A stretch of 64,000 nt of DNA from Enterococcus raffinosus (GTDB lineage Bacteria; Bacillota; Bacilli; Lactobacillales; Enterococcaceae), in the NCBI RefSeq assembly GCF_018917525.1, contig NZ_JAHLOS010000010.1, positions 54,467 to 118,466 of the forward strand. Direction: 5' to 3'. The translations under genes were made by a program, and so were the position numbers. Of this stretch, positions 34,012-43,636 are shown piece by piece. How positions within the stretch are numbered: position 1 is the stretch's first letter; each line of letters starts with the position of its first letter. The notes under the pieces were generated by a model, which saw nothing but the letters and a program-made list of their open reading frames with translations, was not told the origin of the DNA and did no database searches.

Positions 34012-34554
34012 CTATAAGTAAGATTCTGTAGCGACGATCAACACTTTGCTGACTCCATTCGCTTGGTTTTGCAGCCGATGCGGTTTACTCGCTTCGTAAT
34101 AGATACTCTCGCCTTTTTCCGCCTCATATAAGGTTTCGCCAAATTGCAGCGCCACCTTGCCTTTTAGTACATAGATAAACGTTTCTGATAAGGAAGGTGT
34201 AAACTGTTTATATTGTCCCTCTTTATCTAGCGTTAATAGAATTGGTTCCATTTCCTTCTCATTCGATTCAGGAATCAGCCACTTAATATGATAGCCGTGT
34301 TCCTCATCACTGTAAAAAGTAGTGTCTTCATCCTTATAGACGATTTTCTGATCACCGGTCTTTTGCTTGAAAAATTCAGCTGGTGTCACACCTAGAACTT
34401 CTAAAATATCAAAAAAAGTCTCCATAGAAGGAGAACTTAGGTCACGTTCCAACTGAGAGATGTATCCCTTGGATAAATCGGTTCGTTCACCTAACTCTTC
34501 TTGCGTTAAATTTTTTTGGATTCTAAGATTTCGCAGCTTCTCACCAATCTCCAT
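34012..34554 (-). CDS. XRE-family regulator with C-terminal cupin domain, predicted to control potABCD
   Basis: A 180-residue repressor. Residues 1-65 are an HTH_XRE domain ([29 protein letters not shown]). Residues about 105-178 are a cupin ([20 protein letters not shown] ... KPHRLQNQ) that binds a small effector. The pattern matches PuuR-type regulators of polyamine genes. It is the first gene of the potABCD unit, which supports polyamine as the effector, by inference. Confidence 0.9.
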   Translation of the reverse strand: MEIGEKLRNLRIQKNLTQEELGERTDLSKGYISQLERDLSSPSMETFFDILEVLGVTPAEFFKQKTGDQKIVYKDEDTTFYSDEEHGYHIKWLIPESNEKEMEPILLTLDKEGQYKQFTPSLSETFIYVLKGKVALQFGETLYEAEKGESIYYEASKPHRLQNQANGVSKVLIVATESYL

Positions 34555-34742
34555 ACTCTCAGTCCTCCATTCCTTGTTTGCTAATAGTAAACTTCTTGTT
34601 TAATAGCACCATTCCAGTATACGAACTTTTTCCTAAAAATCAAGCGATCTGAATGAAATTCTTTCACGATTTTAATGGAAATTAATAAGAAAATAAATTT
34701 GCTTTTTCTTTCATTTCCGCTAAGATAATAGTAACCGATTTT

Positions 34743-35059
34743 GCGAGTCCAACTTTTCGCAGTTTGCTTTGACTGAGATGGTTATAAACTTATTCGATCC
34801 AAGTATTAGACATGATGTTTAGTTGGATCGTATGCGTACGAAGATCCCAGTATTTTTCGCGCTTTTAGAAAAATGCTTCCTTTACCATGAGCTAGCTGCG
34901 AGTCCAACTTTTCGCAGTTTGCTTTGGCTGAGAAGGTTATAGAGCTGTCCGATCCAAGCATTAGACATGATGTTTAGTTGGATCGTATGCGTACGAAGAT
35001 CCCGGTATTTTTCACGCTTTTCGAAAAATACTTCCTTACTATGAGGTAGCTGCGAGTCC
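34743..35059. repeat. 155-bp tandem direct repeat, two copies plus a third start
   Basis: Copy 1 begins at 34743 and copy 2 at 34898, both with GCGAGTCCAACTTTTCGCAG. A third copy is only begun at 35052 (GCGAGTCC). The copies agree at most bases. Each holds GATCCAA/TTGGATC and ATTTTTC/GAAAAAT arms, so an RNA from either would fold. No reading frame is supported. The region 34555-34742 holds only AT-rich sequence and the promoter zone of the XRE gene. Confidence 0.85.
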
Positions 35060-35155
35060 TTTTTCGGCTCAAATATGATTACCCAATATTTATCAAAAAT
35101 CATGGGATTTATCCCAATAAAAAAATCCTAACAGGAACAAGGAGGAGAACCAATA

Positions 35156-36148
35156 GTGACTTATCGCCGTTTACGTGTAATGAATGATGAAACCCTTCAC
35201 ACAGAGATTGAGAGCTTTACCAAACCTGAGATAAAAGAAAATGAAGTATTGATTAAGGTGGATTATTCTGGTATCAACTATAAGGACGCCTTAGCAACCA
35301 AAGCCAATACTGGTGTATTGCGCGAGTATCCAATGACACCGGGGATTGATTTAGCTGGTACCATCATTGAAAGTAAAGATGAAAAATTTCATGCTGGTGA
35401 CGAAGTATTAGTCACTGGCTACGGCCTAGGTGTCAAGCACGATGGCGGCTTAAGCGATGTACAAGCTGTTCCCGCTTCGTGGATTGTTGCATTGCCTGAA
35501 GGCTTGTCTGCAAAACAGGCGATGACCTTTGGGACAGCTGGATTTACGGCTGCACTAGCGGTGGATGCACTGCAAACTCATGGATTAACTGCTGAGAGTC
35601 GGGTATTAGTTACTGGGGCGACCGGTGGTGTTGGCGGTTTTGCTCTGCATTTTCTAAAACAAATCGGCTGTAAAGAGATCACTGCGCTAAGTCGAAAAGA
35701 GGATCAACAGAGTTACTTGCAGCAGTTAGGAGCAACCTCGGTTCTCTCTCCTGCTGAACTGTTTCCAGAAAAAGCCCGTCCGTTGAATAAGCAGCTCTTT
35801 GATTTTGTCATTGACACGGTCGGCGGCGATACGCTTGCTCAGGTTCTGCCTTTTATTAACTATGGCGGCAGTGCTGCTTTATGCGGAAATGCTGGCGGCA
35901 TCAAACTGAGTACAACTGTCTTGCCTTTTATTTTACGAGGTGTTAACTTATTAGGCATCGATTCAGTCGAAGCCTCTATGGAGCAACGTCAAAAGCTTTG
36001 GCAAAAAATGGCGAATGAATGGGCTTTGCCTGATCATTTCCAAGTCCAACAAATTGAATTAGAGCAAGTATTGGAAACGGCAAATGCCCTGTTAGAAGGA
36101 AAACATGTAGGACGTACAATCGTTGCTTTAGGGGGAACAAACCAGTGA
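35156..36148 (+). CDS. YhdH/YhfP-family NADPH:quinone oxidoreductase
   Basis: A 330-residue zinc-free medium-chain dehydrogenase. The N-terminus YSGINYKDALATK is typical of YhdH/YhfP and AcuI. The cofactor motif is VTGATGGVGGFALHFLKQIG. It likely reduces an enoyl or quinone-type substrate with NADPH. The start is GTG 35156 with AGGAGGAG before it. Its stop overlaps the next start by four bases (GTGA), so it is coupled to the coaB gene, although no direct link to coenzyme A is known. Confidence 0.88.
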   Translation: MTYRRLRVMNDETLHTEIESFTKPEIKENEVLIKVDYSGINYKDALATKANTGVLREYPMTPGIDLAGTIIESKDEKFHAGDEVLVTGYGLGVKHDGGLSDVQAVPASWIVALPEGLSAKQAMTFGTAGFTAALAVDALQTHGLTAESRVLVTGATGGVGGFALHFLKQIGCKEITALSRKEDQQSYLQQLGATSVLSPAELFPEKARPLNKQLFDFVIDTVGGDTLAQVLPFINYGGSAALCGNAGGIKLSTTVLPFILRGVNLLGIDSVEASMEQRQKLWQKMANEWALPDHFQVQQIELEQVLETANALLEGKHVGRTIVALGGTNQ

Positions 36149-36870
36149 GAATTCTAATAACTTCAGGCGGTACTTCAGAAAAAATTGATGATGTCCGCGC
36201 GATAACGAATCACTCCAGCGGAAAGCTAGGCAAAGCGATTGCGGAAAGCTTTGCGAAAGAGAACGCGACAATTGATATGATTACTACACGTCACGCGGTA
36301 AAACCTGAAGGGAAAATGATTCATCATCACTTAATCGACTCTACCGCAGACCTTGAAAAAACATTGAAGGATTTAATGACAGAAAATACGTATGATGCAG
36401 TCATCCATAGCATGGCGGTCAGTGATTTCACACCAGAAAGTTCGGTCACTCTTGAAGATCTTGAAGCAACAATGGCAGCAAAACCAGTAGACTTACCAAA
36501 AGCCTTAGTAGAAGTTGCCAATGAGCGAACAGAGAAAAAAATCTCTTCTGATACCGATCATCTAGTCGTTGTTCTGAAGAAAACACCAAAAATCATTTCT
36601 TTGATCAAAAAATTGCAGCCGCAAACGATTTTGGTTGGCTTTAAATTATTAGTTGACGTACCGATGATTGAATTATTAAATGTAGCAAAGGCCAGTCTTG
36701 AAAAAAATCAAGCTGATTTTATCTTGGCAAATGATTTAACGGAAATTCGCGGTGAAAAACATCATGGCTATCTGATCAACAGGCAGCATAAAGTAAAAGA
36801 AGCACAGACAAAGACTGAAATTGCTGAACTGATCAAACAAGAAGTTATGAAACTGGAGGAAGCAAAATGA
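36145..36870 (+). CDS. coaB: Phosphopantothenate--cysteine ligase
   Basis: A 241-residue monofunctional CoaB, as in streptococci and enterococci, where coaB and coaC are separate genes. It joins phosphopantothenate and cysteine with nucleotide energy. LITSGGTSEKIDDVRAITNHSSGKLG is the N-terminal nucleotide motif. IHSMAVSDF and FKLLVDVPMIEL carry further conserved residues, and ILANDLTEI the late one. The start is GTG 36145. The gene overlaps coaC by four bases. Confidence 0.94.
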   Translation: MRILITSGGTSEKIDDVRAITNHSSGKLGKAIAESFAKENATIDMITTRHAVKPEGKMIHHHLIDSTADLEKTLKDLMTENTYDAVIHSMAVSDFTPESSVTLEDLEATMAAKPVDLPKALVEVANERTEKKISSDTDHLVVVLKKTPKIISLIKKLQPQTILVGFKLLVDVPMIELLNVAKASLEKNQADFILANDLTEIRGEKHHGYLINRQHKVKEAQTKTEIAELIKQEVMKLEEAK

Positions 36871-37409
36871 AAAACATCTTACTAGGAGTCAGCGGCAGCA
36901 TCTCTGCCTATAAAGCAGCCGACATTACCAACCAATTGACCAAATTAGGCTATAACTTAGATGTTGTGATGACCAAGAGCAGTACGGAATTCATCACGCC
37001 CTTAACGATCCAATCCTTGTCGCATCGCCTTGTCCATCTGGATGTAATGGATGAACCCGATGCCGCATTGATCAATCATATTGCTTTGGCTAAGGCAGCC
37101 GATCTCTTTCTGGTTGCCCCTGCTTCAGCCAATATTATCGGCAAATTAGCCAACGGCATCGCTGATGATTTACTATCAACCGTAGCTTTAGCATTGCTGC
37201 CGGATACACCAAAAGTTATCGCGCCAGCTATGAATACTTATATGTATCAAAATCCGATCGTCCAACGAAATTTGGCGACACTAAAAGAAGTCGGCTATCA
37301 AGAAATCGAACCCAGAGAGGCCTTGTTAGCTTGCGGCGATTATGGCCGTGGTGCTTTAGCAGATATTGCTGAAATTGTGCATATCGTAAATTCAAAATTG
37401 AAGGAGTAA
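36867..37409 (+). CDS. coaC: Phosphopantothenoylcysteine decarboxylase
   Basis: A 180-residue flavoprotein that decarboxylates phosphopantothenoylcysteine to phosphopantetheine. The flavin site is GVSGSISAYKAADI, the catalytic His is in INHIALAKAADLF, PAMNTYMY is the substrate clamp motif, and the active Cys lies in LLACGDYGRGAL. It overlaps coaB and is followed after three bases by the PanT-like S component. Confidence 0.95.
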   Translation: MKNILLGVSGSISAYKAADITNQLTKLGYNLDVVMTKSSTEFITPLTIQSLSHRLVHLDVMDEPDAALINHIALAKAADLFLVAPASANIIGKLANGIADDLLSTVALALLPDTPKVIAPAMNTYMYQNPIVQRNLATLKEVGYQEIEPREALLACGDYGRGALADIAEIVHIVNSKLKE

Positions 37410-37412
37410 CAA

Positions 37413-38036
37413 ATGAAAGAGAAAAATGTTAGAAGTTTCACTTTGACCGCGATGTTTTTAGCCATCATGATTATTTTAGCGGTCACACCCCTGGGATTCA
37501 TTCCAATCGGCCCGATCTATGCGACAACAATGCATATCCCAGTGATTATTGCTTCGATTGTCTTGGGACCGCGAATTGGGGCTGGACTAGGAGCCGTCTT
37601 CGGTGTCATTAGTTTGGTCAGAGCAACAATCATCATCACACCAATGTCATTTGTCTTTTCGCCTTTTATCGCAAATCCATTAACGAATCAAGGCGATTGG
37701 CGTGCGATTATCGTAGCAATTATTCCTCGTATTTTAATTGGTGTGGTGCCCTACTTCGTTTACAAAGGATTACATGCCCTAATGAAGCAAAAGGCCCTGC
37801 CAGTTAGTCTATTCATTGCTGGACTAGCAGGCTCAATGACAAATACAATTTTAGTCATGAACTTGATCTTTTTCTTCTTTAAAGACAGCTACGCAAATGT
37901 ATTGCAAGTCACAGCAGATGCCGTCTATGGTGTCATCCTGGGAATTATCTTCGGCAGCGGTTTAGTTGAAGCAGCGGTTGCCGGTATCGCAACGATGGCC
38001 GTTTGTGCTGTTCTATTGCGCTTAATGAAAAAATAG
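37413..38036 (+). CDS. panT: ECF transporter S component, pantothenate (PanT-like)
   Basis: A 207-residue membrane protein with about six helices. FTLTAMFLAIMIILAVTPLGFIPIGPIYATTMHIPVIIASI is typical of pantothenate and related S components. Its position three bases after coaC supports pantothenate as substrate. It needs the shared EcfAAT module encoded elsewhere. Confidence 0.88.
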   Translation: MKEKNVRSFTLTAMFLAIMIILAVTPLGFIPIGPIYATTMHIPVIIASIVLGPRIGAGLGAVFGVISLVRATIIITPMSFVFSPFIANPLTNQGDWRAIIVAIIPRILIGVVPYFVYKGLHALMKQKALPVSLFIAGLAGSMTNTILVMNLIFFFFKDSYANVLQVTADAVYGVILGIIFGSGLVEAAVAGIATMAVCAVLLRLMKK

Positions 38037-38086
38037 AAAAATGCTTGGAAGAAAGCCATCACGGTTTTCCTCCAAGCATTTTTTAT
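38037..38086. terminator. Bidirectional terminator between panT and murB
   Basis: AAAATGCTTGGA and TCCAAGCATTTTTT pair with flanking A and T runs, serving both converging genes. Confidence 0.9.
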
Positions 38087-38988
38087 TTCGGTTCTTCACC
38101 TAGAATTCGGACCTCTGTTTCTAAGGTCACACCAAATTTTTCTTTAATCGTTTTTTGAATATGAGCAATCAACTCAATGTAATCTGTCGCTGTCGCGTTG
38201 TTGATATTAACGATAAAACCAGCGTGCTTTTCAGAGATTTGCGCGCCACCCCATACTAACCCTTGCAAGCCAGCGTCCTGAATTAATTTCCCCGTGAAAT
38301 GACCAATCGGGCGTTTGAAGACACTTCCGCATGAAGGGTATTCTAGCGGCTGCTTCAATTCACGCAATTCTGTAAGTTCCTTCATCCGTTTTTCGATTTG
38401 GTCGTGATCACCTGGTGTTAATTTAAAGGTCGCACTCAAAACAATTGCTGGTTGATCTTGAATCGCTGAGTGACGGTAAGAAAAATTCATTTGATCCTTA
38501 TACCATGTTTCAAATGTACCATCAGCTAATAATACATCCACTGATTCAAAAACATCTTCCAGCTGCCCATCATATGCACCAGCATTCATGAAGACCGCTC
38601 CACCAATACTCCCAGGAATACCACAAGCAAATTCGAATCCGGTCAACGAATGATCCAACGCAACGTATGTTGTGTCGATTAACTTAACACCAGCCTGAGC
38701 AGTAATCGTATCTTCTTCAGCACGGATCGTTGTCATATCCGTCAGCATGATCACTAATCCGCGAATACCTCCGTCACGGACAATTAAATTGCTGGCATTG
38801 CCTAAAACAATCCAAGGAATGTCATTTGAACGGCAGTAATCAACTAATGCTTTCACTTCTTCGTTGTCTTTGGGAAATGCTAGAGCGTCCACAGGTCCGC
38901 CAGTTTTTGTAAAGGTATAATTCATTAAAGGTTCATCCAAAAGGACTTTCACATTTGGTAGTGCGCTCGATAATTCAGTAATTTTCAC
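38083..38988 (-). CDS. murB: UDP-N-acetylmuramate dehydrogenase
   Basis: A 301-residue FAD enzyme that makes UDP-MurNAc, a peptidoglycan precursor. NYTFTKTGGPVDALAFP and GNASNLIVRDGGIRG are the FAD motifs. SCGSVFKRP carries the catalytic Ser, with a late Glu near the C-terminus (LETEVRILGEE). GTG 38988 is chosen because GAGAAAGG lies nine bases before it; the longer frame from ATG 39033 lacks such a site and would add 15 atypical residues. Confidence 0.94.
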   Translation of the reverse strand: MKITELSSALPNVKVLLDEPLMNYTFTKTGGPVDALAFPKDNEEVKALVDYCRSNDIPWIVLGNASNLIVRDGGIRGLVIMLTDMTTIRAEEDTITAQAGVKLIDTTYVALDHSLTGFEFACGIPGSIGGAVFMNAGAYDGQLEDVFESVDVLLADGTFETWYKDQMNFSYRHSAIQDQPAIVLSATFKLTPGDHDQIEKRMKELTELRELKQPLEYPSCGSVFKRPIGHFTGKLIQDAGLQGLVWGGAQISEKHAGFIVNINNATATDYIELIAHIQKTIKEKFGVTLETEVRILGEEPK

Positions 38989-39073
38989 TTTGATAAGCCT
39001 TTCTCGTTCATTACGGGTAAATTTTTCAAACATCTTTGCTATTTTAGCACGCGAGAAAAAAACTTACCACCCC

Positions 39074-39985
39074 TTATAGCTGATGACGAATGTGCTGCTG
39101 GAGCATTTTCTCACACAGCTCATGACTTAATGAAACATTTTCTTGGCGCAAATCAACAGCCTCGCCTTTTAATGCGGTAATAAAGCTGACAACTAACTGC
39201 TCAAATCCGCGTTTTTCTAACGTGGTCGTCCAATCCCCGAAACGTTGAACTTCTTCAACTGTTCCCTTTTTGATCGTCAAATCGGTCAATTGATTTAAAA
39301 TCATCGTTTGTTCAGGCGAGCTGACTTGGTAACGCTCCATTTTCCCACCACTCATCAGGTCCATCGACAGAATACATTCTGTTGTAGCCGTTGAAAGCAG
39401 CAGTTGTGCATAGGTCATTTTCCCTTTTTCTTCACGGATTTTTGAATGCACCGCCATAATTTCATCATCCAGCAAATAAACAGCGGTATCCACTAAATGA
39501 ATGAATAAGTCATAGATACCATATTGCATATTCATCGCATGATTCGGCTCATTTTTTTCCAAATGAATGACATGCTTTTTCGGAAGCTGCTTTAACTGAT
39601 CCACCATCGGTGCAAAGCGACGATTAAAGCCCACCATAAACAACAGCTTGTTCTCCTTCGCCAGTTCCTGCAATTCACGTACTTCTTGTAGATTTTCACT
39701 AACAGGCTTATCAATAAATACTGAGACACCAGCCTCTAGGCATTTCTTGGCGATCTCAAAATGGACCTTTGTAGCTACATGGATGAAGCAGGTGTCGATT
39801 TTTTCAGCTAACAGTTCATCGATGGTTGCAACCGTGTTGGCGAAATTGTATTCGCGAGAAATCTTATCCCTGGTTTCATCGTTACGCGTCGCGAAAACGA
39901 ATGTCGCTTCCTTGCGCATTTTTGCATAGGTTGGTAAATAAGCTTTTTGGGCGATTCCCCCAATGCCGATAACTCCGATTTTCAT
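39074..39985 (-). CDS. Gfo/Idh/MocA family oxidoreductase
   Basis: A 303-residue NAD(P)-dependent dehydrogenase. The Rossmann motif is IGVIGIGGIAQKAYLPTY, and the EKP-like motif is VFIDKPVSENLQEV, where Asp replaces the usual Glu. FMVGFNRRFAP is a family motif. The substrate cannot be told. It stands alone between murB and the exonuclease gene. Confidence 0.88.
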   Translation of the reverse strand: MKIGVIGIGGIAQKAYLPTYAKMRKEATFVFATRNDETRDKISREYNFANTVATIDELLAEKIDTCFIHVATKVHFEIAKKCLEAGVSVFIDKPVSENLQEVRELQELAKENKLLFMVGFNRRFAPMVDQLKQLPKKHVIHLEKNEPNHAMNMQYGIYDLFIHLVDTAVYLLDDEIMAVHSKIREEKGKMTYAQLLLSTATTECILSMDLMSGGKMERYQVSSPEQTMILNQLTDLTIKKGTVEEVQRFGDWTTTLEKRGFEQLVVSFITALKGEAVDLRQENVSLSHELCEKMLQQHIRHQL

Positions 39986-40073
39986 TTTTCATTCTCCTTC
40001 TTCTCTGTAAGTTTTTTACATCTCATTAAATATCTCTTATCTACAAAATTATGGATTGCCGATCTGGCATCCT

Positions 40074-40101
40074 TTGCTTTCTAACTAATTTTCGTTACAA
40101 T
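40074..40101 (+). promoter_or_regulatory. Promoter of the exonuclease III gene
   Basis: TTGCTT (40074-40079) and TACAAT (40096-40101) are 16 bp apart and lie just before the ribosome binding site GGAGG. Confidence 0.55.
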
Positions 40102-40144
40102 GAGTCCATGAGTAATCACTAAATTTACTATGGAGGAATGTATT

Positions 40145-40900
40145 GTGAAATTAATTTCTTGGAACGTCAATGGCTTGCGAGCTGTGATGAAAAAGAACTT
40201 TATGGACGTCTTTAATGAATTAGACGCCGATTTTTTCTGTCTGCAGGAAACCAAACTGCAAGCTGGTCAAATCGAAATGGATCTGCCCGGCTATTATGAG
40301 TATTGGAATTATGCAGAGAAAAAGGGCTATTCAGGTACCGCCATTTTTACAAAACACGAACCTATGAACGTGACTTATGGGCTTGGCATTGAGGAGCACG
40401 ATCAAGAAGGCCGCGTTATCACGCTGGAATATCCTGAATATTACGTGATCACCTGCTATACGCCTAATTCGCAAAATGAATTGAAGCGTCTGGATTACCG
40501 CATGACTTGGGAAGAAGCCTTCCTAAACTACCTAAATGCGTTAAAAGAAAAGAAACCGGTCATCTTCTGCGGTGATTTAAACGTCGCTCACGAAAACATC
40601 GACTTAAAAAATTGGAAAACCAATCAAAAAAATGCTGGGTTCACGCCACAAGAACGGGAAAAATTTAGTATCTTATTAGAGAACGGCTATATTGATACCT
40701 TCCGTCATTTCTATCCAGATCAAGAAGGCATTTACTCTTGGTGGAGCTATCGCTTCAATGCTCGTAAAAATAATGCTGGATGGCGGATTGATTACTTTGT
40801 CGTTTCTGATGACCTAAAAGAAAAACTGCAAGATGCTAAAATTCACACTGAGATTTTCGGCAGCGATCATTGCCCGGTAGAATTGGATATCAATCTTTAA
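40145..40900 (+). CDS. exoA: Exodeoxyribonuclease III / AP endonuclease
   Basis: A 251-residue DNA-repair nuclease of the EEP fold. [21 protein letters not shown] (metal Glu), CGDLNVAH (catalytic Asp-Asn) and [10 protein letters not shown] with a final GSDHCPVEL (His) are all present. GTG 40145 is preferred, because GGAGG lies eight bases before it and overlaps the alternative ATG 40130. Confidence 0.95.
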   Translation: MKLISWNVNGLRAVMKKNFMDVFNELDADFFCLQETKLQAGQIEMDLPGYYEYWNYAEKKGYSGTAIFTKHEPMNVTYGLGIEEHDQEGRVITLEYPEYYVITCYTPNSQNELKRLDYRMTWEEAFLNYLNALKEKKPVIFCGDLNVAHENIDLKNWKTNQKNAGFTPQEREKFSILLENGYIDTFRHFYPDQEGIYSWWSYRFNARKNNAGWRIDYFVVSDDLKEKLQDAKIHTEIFGSDHCPVELDINL

Positions 40901-40976
40901 AATGTTTGAAATTTTTACCGCAAGCCTTTCGCCGCTGAAAAAAATATGTTAAAACAATGGCGAAGAGGTGACCCTG

Positions 40977-41510
40977 TTGAATTTTATTGCAATGGACTTT
41001 GAAACAGCCAATTACCAAACCCATAGTGCTTGTTCATTAGCACTCGTAATGGTTAAAAACAGCCAAATCGTGGGTGAGTATTATTCCTTAATCAAACCAG
41101 AAACAGAATTCTTCTGGAAAAACATTCAGATCCATGGGATTCATCCAGAGGACGTGGAGGATGCACCAAAATTTCCTGAAGTATGGCAAGAAATCCAACA
41201 CTACTATCAGGAGAATCGTTTGATTGTCGCTCACAATGCCGGCTTTGATACAAAGATATTAGCCGGTTGTCTGGATTATTATCATTTAGAGCAGCCTTCT
41301 TATTTGTCACTTTGTACTGTAAGAACCAGTCGCCGCCTATTTCCTGAAATGCGAAATCATCGACTGAACACTGTCTGTGAAGAATTAGCGATCCCACTAG
41401 AGCATCACCATGATGCCCTAGAAGACAGTCGAGCCTGTGCAAAAATATTGCTTTATCAAGAGGATCATTTTGGTGTAGATCCTTTGAAAAAATTAGTCTT
41501 ACCAATGTAG
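40977..41510 (+). CDS. DEDDh-family 3'-5' exonuclease (DNA polymerase III epsilon-like)
   Basis: A 177-residue single-domain exonuclease. The catalytic acids lie in AMDFETAN, AHNAGFDTKIL and HHDALEDSRACAKI (His-x4-Asp). It is similar to the proofreading domain but lacks any polymerase part, so it probably acts in DNA repair or RNA trimming. TTG 40977 is chosen over GTG 40968, because GAAGAGG sits eight bases before it. Confidence 0.88.
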   Translation: MNFIAMDFETANYQTHSACSLALVMVKNSQIVGEYYSLIKPETEFFWKNIQIHGIHPEDVEDAPKFPEVWQEIQHYYQENRLIVAHNAGFDTKILAGCLDYYHLEQPSYLSLCTVRTSRRLFPEMRNHRLNTVCEELAIPLEHHHDALEDSRACAKILLYQEDHFGVDPLKKLVLPM

Positions 41511-41544
41511 GTCGACTGAAAGCGAAGCGCTCTGCTTCGCTTTT

Positions 41545-42066
41545 TTAATTGATCAATTTACTCATCAGCAAAACATCTAAAAATTCTCCCTGTGCATCTC
41601 GTGCCCCACGCTTCATTAACGCCTCTGTTTCAAATCCAAATTTTTGATACAAATGAATCGCCCGTTCATTGCGTTTCTGGACGGTTAGCTCCAATCGCCG
41701 CAACGGTGAAGCATTTTCGCTCCAGTAAATGACCTCATCTAATAAAGCAGAACCTAAACCAATCCCCCAGAATTCTTTTAACACACTGATACCAACCTCG
41801 CCAATATGCGCGACAGTGAATTCTGGTGCCGCCTTGACTGAAGCCATCCCAACGATCTTTTCATCTGCCAAAGCTAACAGTAATAAATTGTTCTCACTTT
41901 CGTATAAATCAGCCAATTGTAGGCTTAACATTTCTTCACTCAAGCCTAAACCAACTTCATCCATGATTAAAAAATCTGTCTCCTCGGCAATTTTCTGACT
42001 CACTTGCAATAAAGCTGCAGCGTCGTCCGGGATTGCTTCTCTTAGCGTGATCTCGACCTCACTCAT
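41545..42066 (-). CDS. GNAT-family N-acetyltransferase
   Basis: A 173-residue acetyltransferase. The acetyl-CoA loop is VLKEFWGIGLGSALLDEV, and LTVQKRNERAIHLYQKFGFE closes the domain, typical of GNAT/RimI-like enzymes. The acceptor is unknown. Its ATG overlaps the tsaE stop (ATGA), so it is cotranscribed with tsaE. Confidence 0.88.
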   Translation of the reverse strand: MSEVEITLREAIPDDAAALLQVSQKIAEETDFLIMDEVGLGLSEEMLSLQLADLYESENNLLLLALADEKIVGMASVKAAPEFTVAHIGEVGISVLKEFWGIGLGSALLDEVIYWSENASPLRRLELTVQKRNERAIHLYQKFGFETEALMKRGARDAQGEFLDVLLMSKLIN

Positions 42067-42530
42067 TCCGCTTCCCACGCTTTCAAAATGCGACTCTGAA
42101 ATTTTTCAGCCTGCATCCCCTTTGCATGCAACTCGACTTTACGCAGATTTTCATCCTGATCATCTTTAGATAAAATCAACTCCAAATAATCCTCCGGCAT
42201 ATACTCGCCTAATTGCTGGCCCCATTCGATTACGGAAAGACCGTCGCCTTCAAAATAATCATCTAAGCCTAAGTCATCCGCCCCAGCCTCAATGCGATAG
42301 ACATCCATATGATAAAGCGGTATGCGTCCCTGCTGGTATTCCCGAATGATGGTGTAAGTCGGGCTCTTAATCATTTGATCAATTCCTAAACCCAAAGCAA
42401 TTCCTTTTGTTAGCGTTGTCTTCCCCGCTCCTAGATCACCCGTTAATACTAAATTATCGCTAGGCTCTGCCACTGTGCCAATTATTTTTCCTAATTTTTC
42501 TGTTGCTGTTGTATCTACTAATGTTATCAC
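42063..42530 (-). CDS. tsaE: tRNA threonylcarbamoyladenosine biosynthesis ATPase
   Basis: A 155-residue ATPase that works with TsaB and TsaD to make the t6A37 modification of tRNA. Walker A is LTGDLGAGKTTLTKGIA. SPTYTIIREY and YHMDVYRI are family motifs, and VIEWGQQL is the conserved late motif. Length is standard. It overlaps the GNAT gene by four bases. Confidence 0.95.
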   Translation of the reverse strand: MITLVDTTATEKLGKIIGTVAEPSDNLVLTGDLGAGKTTLTKGIALGLGIDQMIKSPTYTIIREYQQGRIPLYHMDVYRIEAGADDLGLDDYFEGDGLSVIEWGQQLGEYMPEDYLELILSKDDQDENLRKVELHAKGMQAEKFQSRILKAWEAE

Positions 42531-42616
42531 GCTGTATCCCTCTTTTCTGCTACCAATTTAGTATAACGATTTACGCTTAGAGAGAAAAGAAAAAGATGCT
42601 TCCTTTTTCTGGACAC

Positions 42617-42653
42617 AAAAAAGCAAGCATGATGATCTCTTCACCATACTTGC
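42617..42653 (-). terminator. Terminator after the second EIIA gene
   Basis: On the minus strand GCAAGTATGGTGA pairs with the arm TCATGCTTGC and is followed by six T residues. Confidence 0.7.
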
Positions 42654-42685
42654 CCTTACTTAAAAATGCTCAAGCGATTTCTACA

Positions 42686-43144
42686 TCAAATGATCTCATC
42701 ACCAGCATTTACTGTTTTCGCCTCAATCGAATAGGTATCCGAACTGCCGGGAAACAACACCATGATCGTACTTTCTTTTCCTTGTTCTGCTAAATACGCG
42801 CGATCAACAATCGCCAGCTTCGTTTCAGGTGTTACTTTATTGGCTTCACCTACAAGTACATCGAAGCCTTCACCATTTAGCTCGACTGTATCGATGCCAA
42901 TATGGATCAGAACCTCTTTTCCGTCACTCATTTCCAGACCAATCGCATGTTTAGTTGGAAAGACACTGGTTACTATTCCCGTAATAGGAGAAAAAATCTC
43001 ATTTGATGCAGGTTCAATCGCAAAACCTGGTCCCATCATTCCTTGAGAAAAGACCGGATCACTTACCCCAGATAGCGGGATCAATTCGCCATCCACTGGA
43101 CTGAAGATGCTGGCTTGGTTCTTCTTCTTAAAAATAGAAAACAT
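42686..43144 (-). CDS. PTS EIIA component, glucose family, of the RpiR/GH4 operon
   Basis: A 152-residue EIIA. The core VFPTKHAIGLEMSDGKEVLIHIGIDTVELNG carries both active-site histidines in the usual spacing. It matches the classic Crr sequence more closely than the EIIA at 16000. The EIIBC gene in this operon lacks a IIA domain, so this protein completes it. It is the last gene of the unit. Confidence 0.94.
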   Translation of the reverse strand: MFSIFKKKNQASIFSPVDGELIPLSGVSDPVFSQGMMGPGFAIEPASNEIFSPITGIVTSVFPTKHAIGLEMSDGKEVLIHIGIDTVELNGEGFDVLVGEANKVTPETKLAIVDRAYLAEQGKESTIMVLFPGSSDTYSIEAKTVNAGDEII

Positions 43145-43146
43145 TC

Positions 43147-43599
43147 TTATACCCCTTTCAACCGCGTAGCAATAACTATGACGATCACACTGATCAAACT
43201 TATAAATCCAATCGCAAAGCAGAAGATAAATTTCTCATTCCGTGAAGCAGTCTGTTTTTCAGCAAACATGTTTCTACTATAGAAATAGCATAAAGCCGCT
43301 CCAATGATATTTCCTGTCAAAATCTGTTGAAACAAGCTGAAGGTCAAAAAGCGTTTTTCAATCAACGACTTCTTTTCATTTTGAGCGCCAATCAGATAAA
43401 GACAAGCGGCCTGAAAAAGCATTAAAAAAGATAGCAGAAATGCTAGCATCAATCCCGGAATTTGAAGAATAAGCTGTTGAATCGTTACCTGCTGATTAAA
43501 GCTTACCAAAAATAAATAAAAATAAAAGAGCACCGGCAGCACAATCCAATAACCAAGTAACAGATTTCTTTTAACATTCATCGATTTAAGCGCTATCAT
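43147..43599 (-). CDS. Hypothetical membrane protein in the GH4/PTS operon
   Basis: A 150-residue protein with about four hydrophobic segments that I do not recognise. It starts MIALKSMNVKRNLLLGYWIV and ends with VIATRLKGV. AAAGGAAGAG precedes ATG 43599. It lies two bases before the EIIA gene and 37 bases after the RpiR gene, so it is cotranscribed. A role in transport or in membrane tethering of the EII is possible but not shown. Confidence 0.75.
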   Translation of the reverse strand: MIALKSMNVKRNLLLGYWIVLPVLFYFYLFLVSFNQQVTIQQLILQIPGLMLAFLLSFLMLFQAACLYLIGAQNEKKSLIEKRFLTFSLFQQILTGNIIGAALCYFYSRNMFAEKQTASRNEKFIFCFAIGFISLISVIVIVIATRLKGV

Positions 43600-43636
43600 T
43601 TAAGCTCTTCCTTTCATAACAAAAAGTAAATAAATC

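Noticed and set aside
34743..35059. CRISPR array
   Set aside because: The 155-bp unit is repeated directly with no short repeats and unique spacers, and no cas genes are present.
41092..41505. 137-codon minus-strand frame
   Set aside because: It is opposite the DEDDh exonuclease gene, which has clear catalytic motifs.
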